Positions 46,278 through 56,151 are shown, numbered from the stretch's first letter. The stretch is DNA of 64,000 nt from an uncultured Litoreibacter sp. (GCA_947501685.1 CANMWQ010000007.1:1-64000); one strand, 5' to 3'. Notes: generated from the letters alone by a model not told the origin. Numbers and translations are program-made.

Positions 46278-47363
46278 ATGAACACAAGTAAGCTCAGAGA
46301 AATTATTCTTCGAATTATTGAAGTTGAAGAACAGTTACAGACGCAAGACAATCTGGAAGCACTGGACAACGCCTTGGCAAGCCTCGTTAGCCAACCTGGC
46401 AATACGGGATTCCAAGACGAAGTTTCAGATAGCTTGAGGCGATTTTCGGAGAGTATGACAGAATTCAAAGCGGCATTCTCACCACGTGATTTTGAGCGAG
46501 TTTGCGAACTTTACGAGCCAGCATTTTCTCAGGCTTTAGTAGAAGAGATAAACAAGTCGATTGCTGAAAATGCTCTCTCGCCAAATGTTGCCAGCGAAAA
46601 AGTCAAAGGTGCCCGTGGAGGCCGTGAAACTGCATTTGATGCAATCACTAACCTTCGAGATGCGTTCGATTTTTTCGAAATTGGTGACGATCTTATGGAG
46701 ATTGGAAGCGCATCTGTTGGCTTTCAAATACCAAGGACCCTTTTCGATAATGACCTAGATGGTTTGATAAGCGAGTTGTTGGACATAAAAAGGGTGATCC
46801 AGTTCTTTTCCGAGGTCTCTGTGGGCGAATACGTACCGCCCAAAGTGGGAAGTATCTCCACAACTGATCCGCTTTTTTTCTTTGAAATGTTGCCTTTAAC
46901 AGCAAAATATCTAGCTGGTTCTGTGACATGGGCGATTGGTGTTTGGTTTTCAGTTGAAAAAATTCGGAATATCCGCGCTCAAACAGCTCAGCTTCAGTCG
47001 TTTTCTGCCGAAGAAGTCCAAGAAATATTTGACAGCAAGATAAAGAAAGAAATCGATGCCGCGGTAGAAACAAAAGTAAACCAGTTGCTGGAACAAGGTA
47101 ACGCCAAAGACGCGCAAAAAGGCGAATTGGTCGGGCAGCTTTCTTGGGCGCTCAATGTCCTGCTTGCCAAAATTGAAAGAGGCATGACAGTTGAGTTGAA
47201 GATTGCACCTCCACCTCCCACAACTGACGGCGAAGAAAATGACGAAGAAGACGTCAATTCAGATGAGACCAACGAAGCGCTTATTGAGATACAATCTGAG
47301 CTGATTTTTCCCTCTGCTAATGAAAACCCAGTTATGGAAATACCAGAGTTCAAGGAGGATTAG
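46278..47363 (+). CDS. Unknown AT-rich gene inserted between rplW and rplB
   Basis: 361 residues from ATG 46278. Predicted mostly helical, with one likely membrane segment at about 205-224 (LPLTAKYLAGSVTWAIGVWF), a coiled-coil-like stretch (EEVQEIFDSKIKKEIDAAVETK) and a proline run followed by an acidic tail (PPPPTTDGEENDEEDVNSDE). I recognise no family. Codon use is clearly more AT-rich than the neighbouring ribosomal genes, indicating recent acquisition. It is head-on to rplB and followed within 1 bp by a 165-bp repeat element. Confidence 0.8.
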   Translation: MNTSKLREIILRIIEVEEQLQTQDNLEALDNALASLVSQPGNTGFQDEVSDSLRRFSESMTEFKAAFSPRDFERVCELYEPAFSQALVEEINKSIAENALSPNVASEKVKGARGGRETAFDAITNLRDAFDFFEIGDDLMEIGSASVGFQIPRTLFDNDLDGLISELLDIKRVIQFFSEVSVGEYVPPKVGSISTTDPLFFFEMLPLTAKYLAGSVTWAIGVWFSVEKIRNIRAQTAQLQSFSAEEVQEIFDSKIKKEIDAAVETKVNQLLEQGNAKDAQKGELVGQLSWALNVLLAKIERGMTVELKIAPPPPTTDGEENDEEDVNSDETNEALIEIQSELIFPSANENPVMEIPEFKED

Positions 47364-47526
47364 CCGGGCATCGCCGGACCGGGGGATGGCGATCCAAGGT
47401 AAGTTCAGTAGAGCTTTATCCCCGCCAAACACATCTTCCGTATCAGCGACGCGCCAAGACCAACCAAATCGCCAGCCCGTGGGGCCGGTCTGGCGATGCC
47501 CGGCGCCTTCGGCTTGATTCCGGGCT
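47362..47526. repeat. 165-bp inverted-repeat element, copy A
   Basis: It starts AGCCGGGCATCGCC and ends CGGCTTGATTCCGGGCT. Near each end is the arm GCCGGGCATCGCC(G/A)GACCG...GGCGAT in inverted orientation, enclosing about 80 bp with an AGCTTTAT core. The same organisation, ends and length recur at 50643-50806. It looks like a non-coding miniature mobile element or large structured repeat. Confidence 0.75.
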
Positions 47527-47593
47527 GGTGAGCGGAACCACCCTTGATTTTCAATCCCCGAATATGCATCTGATGGGACGAAGGAGACGCATT

Positions 47594-47767
47594 GTGCAAC
47601 GAAAGACCAACGCCAAAGTCTCAAGAACCGCCACGACCGGTACGTTCACCGTCCAAAAGGAAGGCGGGTCTAAAACCGTGCATTCTTCTGGCAAGGAAAC
47701 GCCAAGGACCGTGACGTCCTCTATCGCCAAGAACAGGGACGCGCTGAAGCGGTTGGCCGATCGGTAG
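47594..47767 (+). CDS. Putative antitoxin partner of the Doc-like protein
   Basis: 57 residues from GTG 47594, placed by AAGGAG 7 nt upstream; earlier in-frame ATGs lie inside that ribosome site. The protein is small and basic: QRKTNAKVSRTATTGTFTVQ, EGGSKTVHSSG and a helical end SIAKNRDALKRLADR that could bind the toxin. It is not a recognisable Phd. The identification rests on size, order and overlap with the toxin frame. Confidence 0.6.
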   Translation: MQRKTNAKVSRTATTGTFTVQKEGGSKTVHSSGKETPRTVTSSIAKNRDALKRLADR

Positions 47768-48137
47768 TCGCCACTACCGTATCAAGCTGGGCGACATTCT
47801 CGAAGCCCATGAGCAATCTCTGGAAGCCTTCGGAGGCCTGCCCGGCATCAGCAACCTCGACAATATCCTCAGCGCAATGGGCCGCCCCTATCATGGCTAC
47901 CACCTCAGAATTTACGCCAAGGCCGCAGCGCGGCTGCACGGGCTCGCCACATCTCACGGCTTTAACGACGCCAATAAGCGCACTGCGTGGCTGACCACAG
48001 AAGTTCTCATCGCCAATAGCGGCTTCGAGTTGACCCTTCTGGAGGACGACCGACTGGACGACATTGTCGTCGATGTTGTCACAGGCGACATGACCCAAGA
48101 CGCATTAGCCGCGTGGTTCAAAGCCCGCATCTCGTAA
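47748..48137 (+). CDS. Doc-type (Fic fold) toxin, no canonical start codon
   Basis: The frame reads HYRIKLGDILEAHEQSLEAFGGLPGISNLDNILSAMG... and keeps the Doc active-site motif HGFNDANKRTAW, almost identical to that of phage P1 Doc (HIFNDANKRTAL), a kinase of EF-Tu Thr382. P1 Doc alignment places the start near 47760-47778, overlapping the antitoxin stop. Between the in-frame TGA at 47745 and ATG 47877 there is no ATG, GTG or TTG. ATG 47877 would remove about 43 residues including helix 1. It therefore uses a rare start (ATC 47760 or CTG 47787), depends on frameshifting, or is inactive. Confidence 0.75.
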   Translation, partial: SGWPIGSRHYRIKLGDILEAHEQSLEAFGGLPGISNLDNILSAMGRPYHGYHLRIYAKAAARLHGLATSHGFNDANKRTAWLTTEVLIANSGFELTLLEDDRLDDIVVDVVTGDMTQDALAAWFKARIS

Positions 48138-48166
48138 CAAGACCGCACCGATTTCCAACTCAAGAA

Positions 48167-48219
48167 TTTTGTACGAAATGGGTTCTGGCCCGCCAAAATT
48201 TACCCCAAAATGTACAAAA
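48167..48219. repeat. 53-bp palindrome-ended element, copy 2
   Basis: It begins TTTTGTACGAAATGGGTTCT and ends TGTACAAAA. It aligns with the reverse complement of 32307-32359. Its right end merges into the rplW terminator. Confidence 0.6.
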
Positions 48220-48250
48220 GCCCCGGCAACATGACGTTGGCCGGGGCTTT
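48217..48250 (-). terminator. Intrinsic terminator after rplW
   Basis: AAAGCCCCGGC pairs with GCCGGGGCTTT (11 bp), followed by TTTTG on the minus strand. It ends the rpsJ-rplC-rplD-rplW segment where rplB would normally follow. Confidence 0.8.
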
Positions 48251-48290
48251 CGCTCATTTTCTGTATGGCGGGATTCACCCCGCCGCCCGA

Positions 48291-48587
48291 TCAAAGACCA
48301 GTGCTCACGTCAATCGTGTTGCCCTCTTCGAGGGTCACATAGGCCTTCTTGACGTCCTTGCGCTTGCCAAGTTGGCCACGGAAGCGCTTGGATTTGCCCT
48401 TGGTGATCGTCGTGTTGACGGCCTTCACCTTGACGCCGAAGAGTGTTTCCACCGCTTCTTTGATCATCGGCTTGTTGGCCTCGATCGCCACTTCGAACAC
48501 AACCGCGTTGGCCTCGGAGGCCATGGTTGCTTTCTCGGTGATGATAGGCTTGCGGATCACGTCGTAATGTTCAGCTTTAGTGCTCAT
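48291..48587 (-). CDS. rplW: 50S ribosomal protein L23
   Basis: 98 residues: [45 protein letters not shown] and [24 protein letters not shown]23 is the main docking site for SRP and trigger factor. It overlaps rplD by 4 nt and is now terminal in its segment. Confidence 0.97.
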   Translation of the reverse strand: MSTKAEHYDVIRKPIITEKATMASEANAVVFEVAIEANKPMIKEAVETLFGVKVKAVNTTITKGKSKRFRGQLGKRKDVKKAYVTLEEGNTIDVSTGL

Positions 48588-49204
48588 GACAGACGAGCCT
48601 CCAATGCTTCGAGACCGGCTTTGGTGATGACCAAAGTGTCGCGTTTCAGGATGTCGAACACGTTCGCGCCCATGGTGGGCAGGATGTCCAGACCGGCGAT
48701 GTTGCGCGCAGCTTGGGCGAAGTCAGCGTTCACCTCGGCGCCGTCGATGATCAGGGCGCGCTTCCAACCGAGCTCTTTGACCTGAGCGGCCAGAGCTTTG
48801 GTTTTTAGACCCTTGCCGTCGATATTGTCCAGGATCACCAGCTCGCCTGCATTCGCCTTGGCGGACAGCGCGTGCATCAGGCCCAGCTTGCGGACCTTCT
48901 TGGGCAGATCATGGCCATGGCTGCGAGGCGTCGGGCCTTTGTAAACACCACCACCGCGGAAGATCGGAGCAGACCGCGCGCCGTGGCGAGCGCCGCCGGT
49001 GCCTTTCTGGCGATAGATCTTCTTGGTGGAATAGTTCACTTCCGAGCGGGTCTTCACCTTATGGGTGCCGGCCTGCGCGTTGTTGCGCTGCCAACGGACC
49101 ACACGGTGCAGGATGTCCGCACGTGGCTCCAGGCCGAAGATGGCGTCAGGCAGCTCTACCGAGCCAGCCTTCTTGCCGTCGAGTTTGATGGCATCAGCTT
49201 TCAT
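48584..49204 (-). CDS. rplD: 50S ribosomal protein L4
   Basis: 206 residues from ATG 49204 (AAGGAG upstream): [28 protein letters not shown], the tunnel loop [36 protein letters not shown], and the C-terminal domain. In enterobacteria L4 autoregulates the S10 operon through its leader. No equivalent structure was identified. It overlaps the end of rplC. Confidence 0.97.
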   Translation of the reverse strand: MKADAIKLDGKKAGSVELPDAIFGLEPRADILHRVVRWQRNNAQAGTHKVKTRSEVNYSTKKIYRQKGTGGARHGARSAPIFRGGGVYKGPTPRSHGHDLPKKVRKLGLMHALSAKANAGELVILDNIDGKGLKTKALAAQVKELGWKRALIIDGAEVNADFAQAARNIAGLDILPTMGANVFDILKRDTLVITKAGLEALEARLS

Positions 49205-50066
49205 CGGACTTGTCTCCTTCTGGGGCTGCATCTGTGTCAGCAGCATCCGCCTCGATGGAGGCTTCGGCTTCAGCCAATGCGGCAGCTTCTTGTGCGGCTT
49301 GCTCTTCGGCCAGACGCGCGGCTTCTGCTTCCGCCTCAGCGGCTGCGGCGGCTGCAGCTTCTTCAGCAGCTTTCTCGGCTTCTTTGGCAGCGGAGGCGAG
49401 ACCCGCCGGGAACAGCGTGTTCTCCGACAGCGGCTTTTTCACCGCGTCCTTGACCGTCACCCAGCCCCCTTTGGAGCCGGGAACAGCGCCTTTGATCATG
49501 ATCAGACCACGAGCCGTGTCGGTTTTGACGACCTGCAGGTTCTGCGTGGTGACACGGGCAGCGCCCATGTGACCGGCCATCTTCTTGCCTTTGAACACCT
49601 TGCCCGGATCCTGACACTGGCCCGTCGAGCCGTGCGAGCGGTGGGAGATCGACACACCGTGGGTCGCCCGCAGGCCCCCGAAGTTGTGACGCTTCATCGC
49701 ACCGGCAAAACCTTTACCGATCGAGGTGCCCGCCACGTCGACGAACTGGCCCTCAAAGTAATGCGCCGCGATCAGCTCTTCGCCGACCGGGATCAGGTTT
49801 TCTTCGTCAACGCGGAATTCCGCGATCTTGCGCTTGGGCTCTACCTTGGCGGCAGCAAAGTGACCGCGCATCGCCTTGGATGTGCGCTTCGCCTTGGCCG
49901 TACCGGCACCCAGCTGAACGGCCACATAGCCGTCCTTTTCGATTGTGCGGTTGGCAACAACCTCAAGTTTGTCGAGTTGAAGAACGGTCACAGGGATCTG
50001 CTTGCCGTCTTCCATGAAGAGGCGGGTCATGCCGACCTTCTTCGCAATTACACCGGAGCGCAACAT
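49194..50066 (-). CDS. rplC: 50S ribosomal protein L3 with long Ala/Glu tail
   Basis: 290 residues from ATG 50066 (AAGGAGGG upstream); L3 is usually about 210-240. The core [62 protein letters not shown] is normal. From about residue 228 an Ala/Glu-rich tail ([20 protein letters not shown]...GDKSDES) of about 60 residues follows, probably a helical or disordered extension. The tail codons run 11 nt into rplD. Confidence 0.97.
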   Translation of the reverse strand: MLRSGVIAKKVGMTRLFMEDGKQIPVTVLQLDKLEVVANRTIEKDGYVAVQLGAGTAKAKRTSKAMRGHFAAAKVEPKRKIAEFRVDEENLIPVGEELIAAHYFEGQFVDVAGTSIGKGFAGAMKRHNFGGLRATHGVSISHRSHGSTGQCQDPGKVFKGKKMAGHMGAARVTTQNLQVVKTDTARGLIMIKGAVPGSKGGWVTVKDAVKKPLSENTLFPAGLASAAKEAEKAAEEAAAAAAAEAEAEAARLAEEQAAQEAAALAEAEASIEADAADTDAAPEGDKSDES

Positions 50067-50079
50067 AAGGTAGCCCTCC

Positions 50080-50391
50080 TTAAACTTTGATTTCGACGTC
50101 AACGCCGGCGGCCAGGTCGAGCTTCATCAGCGCGTCCACGGTCTGCGGTGTTGGGTCAACGATATCCAGCAGACGCTTATGCGTGCGGATCTCGAACTGA
50201 TCCCGAGATTTCTTGTCCACATGTGGACCCCGCAGAACGGTGAATTTCTCGATCTTGTTGGGCAGCGGGATCGGGCCACGCACATCAGCGCCAGTGCGCT
50301 TTGCGGTGTTTACGATCTCTTGGGTAGAAGCATCCAGAACCCGGTAGTCAAACGCCTTCAGGCGGATGCGAATGTTTTGGCTTGCAGCCAT
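50080..50391 (-). CDS. rpsJ: 30S ribosomal protein S10
   Basis: 103 residues: [66 protein letters not shown]. It is a component of the 30S head and of NusB-NusE antitermination complexes. It heads the first S10 segment, 1.0 kb from tuf. Confidence 0.98.
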   Translation of the reverse strand: MAASQNIRIRLKAFDYRVLDASTQEIVNTAKRTGADVRGPIPLPNKIEKFTVLRGPHVDKKSRDQFEIRTHKRLLDIVDPTPQTVDALMKLDLAAGVDVEIKV

Positions 50392-50862
50392 GACATGTCC
50401 CCTTGGATTGGGGTCTCAACGGATTGGAGGACAGGCGCTCATCGCAGGCCCTCGTCGCGTCTAATGGCGGAACATAAAGAGGGGCACGCTTGGCATGCCC
50501 CTGTTCCTTGGGGTGCGTATAGGGGGAGTCGGTTTGGGTGGCAAGGACCTTTCTGTATCAGTGCGCAAAGTTCGTTTGACGTAGGCAAATGAACAGCGGC
50601 ACTCCATAAATCTGCTGGGTGCCAGCAACCTCGCGCCACCTCAGCCGGGCGTCGCCAGACCGCGGGGTGGCGATCTGAAAGAGGTTCTAAAAAGCTTTAT
50701 GGTGGCCAAGTCATCGTCCATGCTTATGGCGCGCTAAAATCAACCAAATCGCCAGCCCTGTCGGGCGGTCTGGCGATGCCCGGCGCCTACGGCTTGATTC
50801 CGGGCTAGGGCTGAATGTCGGGTTAGAGCCCAGACCTACGTAATCTCTTTCTCAAGTCAGTG
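50392..50862. other. Leader/intergenic region upstream of rpsJ
   Basis: 471 bp without a gene. It contains the hairpin AGGGGCA...TGCCCCT (50480-50502), copy B of the 165-bp element (50643-50806) and presumably a rpsJ promoter, which I could not place. Confidence 0.5.
50643..50806. repeat. 165-bp inverted-repeat element, copy B
   Basis: It starts AGCCGGGCGTCGCC and ends CGGCTTGATTCCGGGCT, 164 bp. The ends, the internal AGCTTTAT and the right-hand block CAACCAAATCGCCAGCCC match copy A at 47362-47526; the centre has diverged. Confidence 0.75.
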
Positions 50863-51231
50863 CTAAGCGTCCGCTATCATTTGCTCATATTCGGCTCTTA
50901 CGTCTTCATCAACGACAACATCTTTATTGCCCCCATAAAGCCGATCACTCTGGTCTCTGCGTGGCCCCGATATCCAGAAATAGTCACCACTTTCTAAATT
51001 GAAGTAGTTGGATTTGAACCCACGCCCTTTCAAACTCTGGAAGCGCCAACCCTTGTAATAAAGGGTTTTCCCCGATTTAGAGAAGTAGAGCCTCCCAATT
51101 CTGGCCGCTCCCTCTAGTCCATCATCACCCTTGAACTCAATGTACATGATCCTTGACCGAGCCAATTTGTATTCTTTCGGGAGTGGCATTTTGCGATTAA
51201 GGCGCTCAAGCCAATTCTCTTCCTGCTCCAT
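50863..51231 (-). CDS. Small conserved protein of unknown function between tuf and rpsJ
   Basis: 122 residues. The core ARSRIMYIEFKGDDGLEGAARIGRLYFSKSGKTLYYKGWRFQSLKGRGFKSNYFNLESGDYFWISGPRRDQ..DRLYGG looks like a compact beta-rich domain. From memory, short proteins with this RIMYIE...YWISGP pattern are widespread and sometimes mislabelled as deoxyxylulose-phosphate synthase, with which they share no catalytic region. Nothing suggests a ribosomal role. It lies on the operon strand and could be co-transcribed with rpsJ, but a terminator separates it from tuf. Confidence 0.72.
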   Translation of the reverse strand: MEQEENWLERLNRKMPLPKEYKLARSRIMYIEFKGDDGLEGAARIGRLYFSKSGKTLYYKGWRFQSLKGRGFKSNYFNLESGDYFWISGPRRDQSDRLYGGNKDVVVDEDVRAEYEQMIADA

Positions 51232-51325
51232 CGAAACATCCCCAAATTAAGTATCTTCAATCGTCCTAGCATGCATCGATGAATGTCAGCAAAGTCCCGC
51301 ATAGCGGAAATTCAATAAAAGAAAA

Positions 51326-51352
51326 AAAGGCCGCCCGGTTGGGGCGGCCTTT
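51326..51352 (-). terminator. Intrinsic terminator after tuf
   Basis: AAAGGCCGCCC and GGGCGGCCTTT, 11-bp stem, followed by a T7 run on the minus strand. It ends the str operon. Confidence 0.88.
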
Positions 51353-51430
51353 TCTATGTCTCAACCGAAGTGCTGCTCTCGGTCACTTTCTGCGAAAGTA
51401 ACCTGCCGCACACTGGGTCCGTTTCTCAAA

Positions 51431-52606
51431 TCACTCGGTGATTTTCGAAACGACCCCTGCACCAACTGTCCGGCCACCCTCGCGGATCGCAAAACGCAGG
51501 CCTTGCTCCATCGCAATTGGCGCGATCAGCTCGACGTCGAACTTCAGGTTGTCGCCCGGCATGACCATTTCGGTGCCCGAGGGCAGCTCAACTGTGCCCG
51601 TCACATCCGTCGTGCGGAAGTAGAATTGCGGGCGGTAGTTGGCGAAGAATGGCGTGTGACGGCCGCCTTCTTCTTTGGTCAGGATATAGGCCTCGGCCTC
51701 GAACTTGGTGTGCGGCTTCACGGAACCCGGCTTGCACAGAATCTGGCCGCGCTCGACGCCTTCACGGTCAACGCCGCGCAACAGCGCGCCAATGTTGTCG
51801 CCAGCCTCGCCCGAGTCGAGCAGCTTGCGGAACATCTCAACGCCGGTACAAGTCGTTTTCGAGGTGTCGCGGATGCCGACGATTTCGATCTCGTCACCCA
51901 CATTGATCACGCCACGCTCAACACGGCCGGTCACAACAGTCCCGCGACCAGAGATCGAGAACACGTCCTCGATCGGCATCAGGAATGGCTGGTCCACGGC
52001 GCGCGCAGGGGTCGGGATATACTCGTCCACAGCGGCCATCAGCTTCTTGATCGACTCTTCGCCGATCTCAGGCGTGTTGCCTTCCATCGCGGCCAGAGCC
52101 GAGCCCGGGATCACCGGAATATCGTCGCCGGGGTATTCGTAGGAGGACAGCAGCTCGCGGATTTCCATTTCAACCAGCTCGAGCAGCTCGTCATCATCCA
52201 CCTGATCCACTTTGTTCATGTAGACGACCATGTACGGAATGCCCACCTGGCGGCCCAGAAGGATGTGCTCGCGGGTCTGGGGCATCGGGCCGTCAGCCGC
52301 GTTCACCACCAAGATCGCGCCGTCCATTTGCGCCGCACCGGTGATCATGTTCTTGACGTAATCGGCGTGGCCGGGGCAGTCGACATGCGCGTAGTGGCGG
52401 CTGTCGGTCTCATACTCAACATGCGCGGTCGAGATGGTGATCCCGCGGGCTTTTTCCTCAGGCGCGCCGTCAATCTGGTCATAGGCCTGAAAGTCGCCAA
52501 AATACTTCGTAATCGCCGCCGTCAGCGTCGTCTTGCCGTGGTCAACATGACCAATCGTGCCGATATTCACATGCGGTTTCGTGCGTTCAAACTTTGCTTT
52601 TGCCAT
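51431..52606 (-). CDS. tuf: Elongation factor Tu
   Basis: 391 residues. G1 GHVDHGKT, G3 DCPGH, G4 NKVD, domain 2-3 motifs and the C-terminal [20 protein letters not shown] are intact. It delivers aminoacyl-tRNA to the ribosome. The C-terminal Thr in GGRTVGAG corresponds to the residue phosphorylated by P1 Doc, of interest because a Doc-like gene lies about 3.3 kb away. A second tuf copy, common in proteobacteria, is not in the window. Confidence 0.98.
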   Translation of the reverse strand: MAKAKFERTKPHVNIGTIGHVDHGKTTLTAAITKYFGDFQAYDQIDGAPEEKARGITISTAHVEYETDSRHYAHVDCPGHADYVKNMITGAAQMDGAILVVNAADGPMPQTREHILLGRQVGIPYMVVYMNKVDQVDDDELLELVEMEIRELLSSYEYPGDDIPVIPGSALAAMEGNTPEIGEESIKKLMAAVDEYIPTPARAVDQPFLMPIEDVFSISGRGTVVTGRVERGVINVGDEIEIVGIRDTSKTTCTGVEMFRKLLDSGEAGDNIGALLRGVDREGVERGQILCKPGSVKPHTKFEAEAYILTKEEGGRHTPFFANYRPQFYFRTTDVTGTVELPSGTEMVMPGDNLKFDVELIAPIAMEQGLRFAIREGGRTVGAGVVSKITE

Positions 52607-52633
52607 TTTCTGTAGTCCTTCTGAGGATATGTT

Positions 52634-53167
52634 TTAGGTCTGGTCGCCCGTGAGGGCTTGTTTCACAGTTTCGGCGAACCCATCGAGGGTTTGCCGGTAA
52701 TCTTTTTCGGCGCTGGGCGAGGTGACGATGCCGATGGTGCCCGGCAGGCGCACCGCCTCGCTGGAGCCTTTCAGCGCCGTGGGTGCCATCACAACCGCGT
52801 CGCTGCCGAGCGCCATGACGGACACAAGGCCCTCGACAAAGCTTGGGCCTGCCGCAACCGCTGCGCGCAGAGGCGAGGTCAGTTGCACCTTGCTCACCTG
52901 CACGGCGACCTGAACGGGGGTGCCGTTCGGATCAGAGGCCTGCGCGAGCGATTTGGTCAACGCAGCCGTCAGATCGCGTTGCAGCTGCGCCTTGGAGACC
53001 GAGATCTCCCGCCCTTCAACGGCCTGCGCCAGACCGCTGACATCAACAGACACTGCACGCACATTGATCGACCCGACGTCAGAGGTCAGGTCGGGTGCCT
53101 CGGCTGCGCAAGCCGCGAGGGCCAGCGCAGCGCCAAAGCTTACCAAAAGCCTGCGACGCAAGATCAT
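52634..53167 (-). CDS. Putative lipoprotein of unknown function between fusA and tuf
   Basis: 177 residues. The signal sequence [20 protein letters not shown] ends with a lipobox LAAC, so the mature N-terminus is probably an acylated Cys. The rest is a small exported domain ([56 protein letters not shown]). Its ATG overlaps the fusA stop by 4 nt, so it is translated with fusA although it has no translation role. No recognised family. Confidence 0.75.
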   Translation of the reverse strand: MILRRRLLVSFGAALALAACAAEAPDLTSDVGSINVRAVSVDVSGLAQAVEGREISVSKAQLQRDLTAALTKSLAQASDPNGTPVQVAVQVSKVQLTSPLRAAVAAGPSFVEGLVSVMALGSDAVVMAPTALKGSSEAVRLPGTIGIVTSPSAEKDYRQTLDGFAETVKQALTGDQT

Positions 53168-55281
53168 GCGAATTTCGCCTGAATTTCTTCAGAGATATTC
53201 GATGGGACAGGCTCGTAATGGCCGAACTGCATGGTGAAGTTCGCACGACCCGACGACATCGACCGCAAGGTGTTGATGTAGCCGAACATGTTGGCCAGCG
53301 GCACCTGAGCGTCAATCGCGATAGCGTTGCCGCGGGTGTCTTGACCCTGAACCTGACCCCGACGTGATGTCAGATCGCCAATGATACCGCCGGTATACTC
53401 TTCCGGCGTGATCACTTCGACTTTCATCACCGGCTCAAGCAGTTTCGCGCCAGCAAGACGCATGCCTTCACGCATACACATGCGGGCCGCGATCTCGAAC
53501 GCGAGAACCGAGGAGTCAACATCGTGGAACTTACCCTCGATCAAGGCCACCTTGAAGTCGATCACGGGGAAGCCCGCCAGCGGGCCGCTATCCATAACCG
53601 ATTTGATGCCCTTCTCGACGCCCGGAATATATTCCTTCGGCACCGAGCCGCCAACAACGCGGGACTCGAAAGAGTAGCCTTCGCCCGGCTCTGTTGGGGA
53701 GATCAGCAATTTGACCTCGCCGAACTGACCAGAGCCACCCGACTGCTTCTTATGCGTGTAGACATGCTCAACTTCACGCGAAATGGTCTCGCGATAAGCC
53801 ACCTGCGGCGCACCGATATTGGCCTCGACCTTGAACTCGCGCTTCATGCGGTCGACCAGAATGTCGAGATGCAATTCGCCCATGCCCTTCATGATGGTCT
53901 GACCTGATTCCAGGTCAGTTTCCACACGGAAGGACGGGTCCTCAGCAGACAGACGTTGCAGAGCAATGCCCATTTTCTCCTGGTCGCCCTTGGTTTTCGG
54001 CTCCACCGCGATCTCGATCACGGGCTCGGGGAAGGTCATCGTTTCCAGAACCACAGGGTCGTTGACGGCGCAGAGCGTGTCCCCAGTTGTGGTGTCCTTT
54101 AGGCCGCCCAGCGCGATGATGTCGCCCGCAAAGGCTTCGCTGATTTCGTCACGGTCGTTGGAGTGCATGATCATCATGCGGCCAACGCGCTCTTTCTTGC
54201 CTTTGGTCGAGTTCAGGAACGTGTCGCCCTTTTCCAGCTTGCCGGAATAGATGCGTGTGAATGTCAGCGAGCCAACAAACGGGTCATTCCAAATCTTGAA
54301 CGCCAGCGCGGAGAACGCCATGTCGTCATCAGCGCGACGCGCAATGTCGCGTGTCTCTGTCTCGTCGCCGGGTTTGAAGCCCATATAGTCAACGACGTCC
54401 AAAGGAGACGGCAGATAGTCGACCACAGCGTTAAGCAAAGGCTGCACGCCTTTGTTCTTGAACGCGGAGCCGCCCAGAACCGGGACGAAAGCCATCGACA
54501 AGGTGCCCTTGCGGATCAGAGAACGCAGCGTTGGAACGTCAGGCTCGTTGCCCTCAAGATATTCCATCATCGCATCGTCATCTTGCTCAACGGCAGCTTC
54601 GACCAGCTTGTTGCGCCACTCGTCAGCCATGTCTTTCAGGCTGTCGCGGATCGGTGCTTTCTTCCAGGACGCGCCCAGATCTTCACCTTCCCAGAGCCAC
54701 TCTTCCATGGTCACGAGGTCCAGCAGGCCTTCGAGCTCTGTCTCTGCACCGATTGGGATGCCGACGGGCACGGCTTTCGCGCCGGTCCGGTCTTCGATCA
54801 TGCGCACGCAGTTGAAGAAATCCGCGCCGATTTTGTCCATTTTGTTCACAAAGACCATACGTGGCACTTTGTAACGGTCGGCCTGACGCCAGACGGTTTC
54901 GGTCTGCGGCTCAACACCCGCATTCGCATCCAGCACGCAAACCGCGCCGTCAAGAACGGCCAGCGAGCGCTCGACTTCGATGGTGAAGTCAACGTGGCCG
55001 GGGGTGTCGATGATGTTCATGCGGTGCTTTTCAGAGTCCGGCGTGGTGCCGTCTTCTGTGCGCTCCCAGAATGTGGTGGTCGCAGCCGAGGTGATCGTAA
55101 TGCCGCGTTCCTGCTCCTGCTCCATGTGGTCCATGGTTGCAGCACCATCATGCACTTCGCCGATGTTATGCTCTTTGCCTGTATAATACAGGATGCGCTC
55201 CGAGCAGGTCGTCTTGCCGGCATCAATATGGGCCATGATGCCGAAGTTACGATAGCGCTCCAGTGGATATTCGCGTGCCAT
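53164..55281 (-). CDS. fusA: Elongation factor G
   Basis: 705 residues. G1 [10 protein letters not shown]2 [10 protein letters not shown]3 DTPGHVDF, G4 NKMDK, domains II-V present to the normal end ([15 protein letters not shown]). It catalyses translocation and, with RRF, ribosome recycling. It follows rpsG by 15 nt in the str operon. Confidence 0.98.
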   Translation of the reverse strand: MAREYPLERYRNFGIMAHIDAGKTTCSERILYYTGKEHNIGEVHDGAATMDHMEQEQERGITITSAATTTFWERTEDGTTPDSEKHRMNIIDTPGHVDFTIEVERSLAVLDGAVCVLDANAGVEPQTETVWRQADRYKVPRMVFVNKMDKIGADFFNCVRMIEDRTGAKAVPVGIPIGAETELEGLLDLVTMEEWLWEGEDLGASWKKAPIRDSLKDMADEWRNKLVEAAVEQDDDAMMEYLEGNEPDVPTLRSLIRKGTLSMAFVPVLGGSAFKNKGVQPLLNAVVDYLPSPLDVVDYMGFKPGDETETRDIARRADDDMAFSALAFKIWNDPFVGSLTFTRIYSGKLEKGDTFLNSTKGKKERVGRMMIMHSNDRDEISEAFAGDIIALGGLKDTTTGDTLCAVNDPVVLETMTFPEPVIEIAVEPKTKGDQEKMGIALQRLSAEDPSFRVETDLESGQTIMKGMGELHLDILVDRMKREFKVEANIGAPQVAYRETISREVEHVYTHKKQSGGSGQFGEVKLLISPTEPGEGYSFESRVVGGSVPKEYIPGVEKGIKSVMDSGPLAGFPVIDFKVALIEGKFHDVDSSVLAFEIAARMCMREGMRLAGAKLLEPVMKVEVITPEEYTGGIIGDLTSRRGQVQGQDTRGNAIAIDAQVPLANMFGYINTLRSMSSGRANFTMQFGHYEPVPSNISEEIQAKFA

Positions 55282-55296
55282 AGCTCTGCGTTCCTC

Positions 55297-55779
<483 letters not shown>

Positions 55780-56151
55780 TTACTTAGGCTTCTTGGCGCC
55801 GTATTTCGAACGACGCTGCTTACGGTCTTTGACGCCTTGGGTATCCAGCACACCGCGCAGGATGTGGTAACGGACACCCGGAAGGTCTTTCACACGACCG
55901 CCACGGATCAGAACAACAGAGTGCTCTTGCAGGTTGTGGCTTTCACCACCGATATAGGAGATCACCTCGAACCCGTTGGTCAGGCGCACCTTGGCAACTT
56001 TCCGCATCGCGGAGTTCGGTTTCTTCGGTGTGGTTGTGTACACACGGGTGCAGACGCCGCGCTTTTGCGGGCATTCCTGCAGGTGCATGGACTTCGAGGT
56101 CTTGCGCTTTGGCTGCCGCGGCTTGCGGATCAGCTGTTGGATCGTTGGCAT
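55780..56151 (-). CDS. rpsL: 30S ribosomal protein S12
   Basis: 123 residues: [68 protein letters not shown]. The lysines in TTPKKPNS and GRVKDLPG are the wild-type, streptomycin-sensitive residues. First gene of the str operon. Confidence 0.98.
   Translation of the reverse strand: MPTIQQLIRKPRQPKRKTSKSMHLQECPQKRGVCTRVYTTTPKKPNSAMRKVAKVRLTNGFEVISYIGGESHNLQEHSVVLIRGGRVKDLPGVRYHILRGVLDTQGVKDRKQRRSKYGAKKPK

Noticed and set aside
47809-47994. Alternative small ORF over the Doc-like region
   Set aside because: It is in the wrong frame. The Doc motif is encoded in the frame of 47748-48137.
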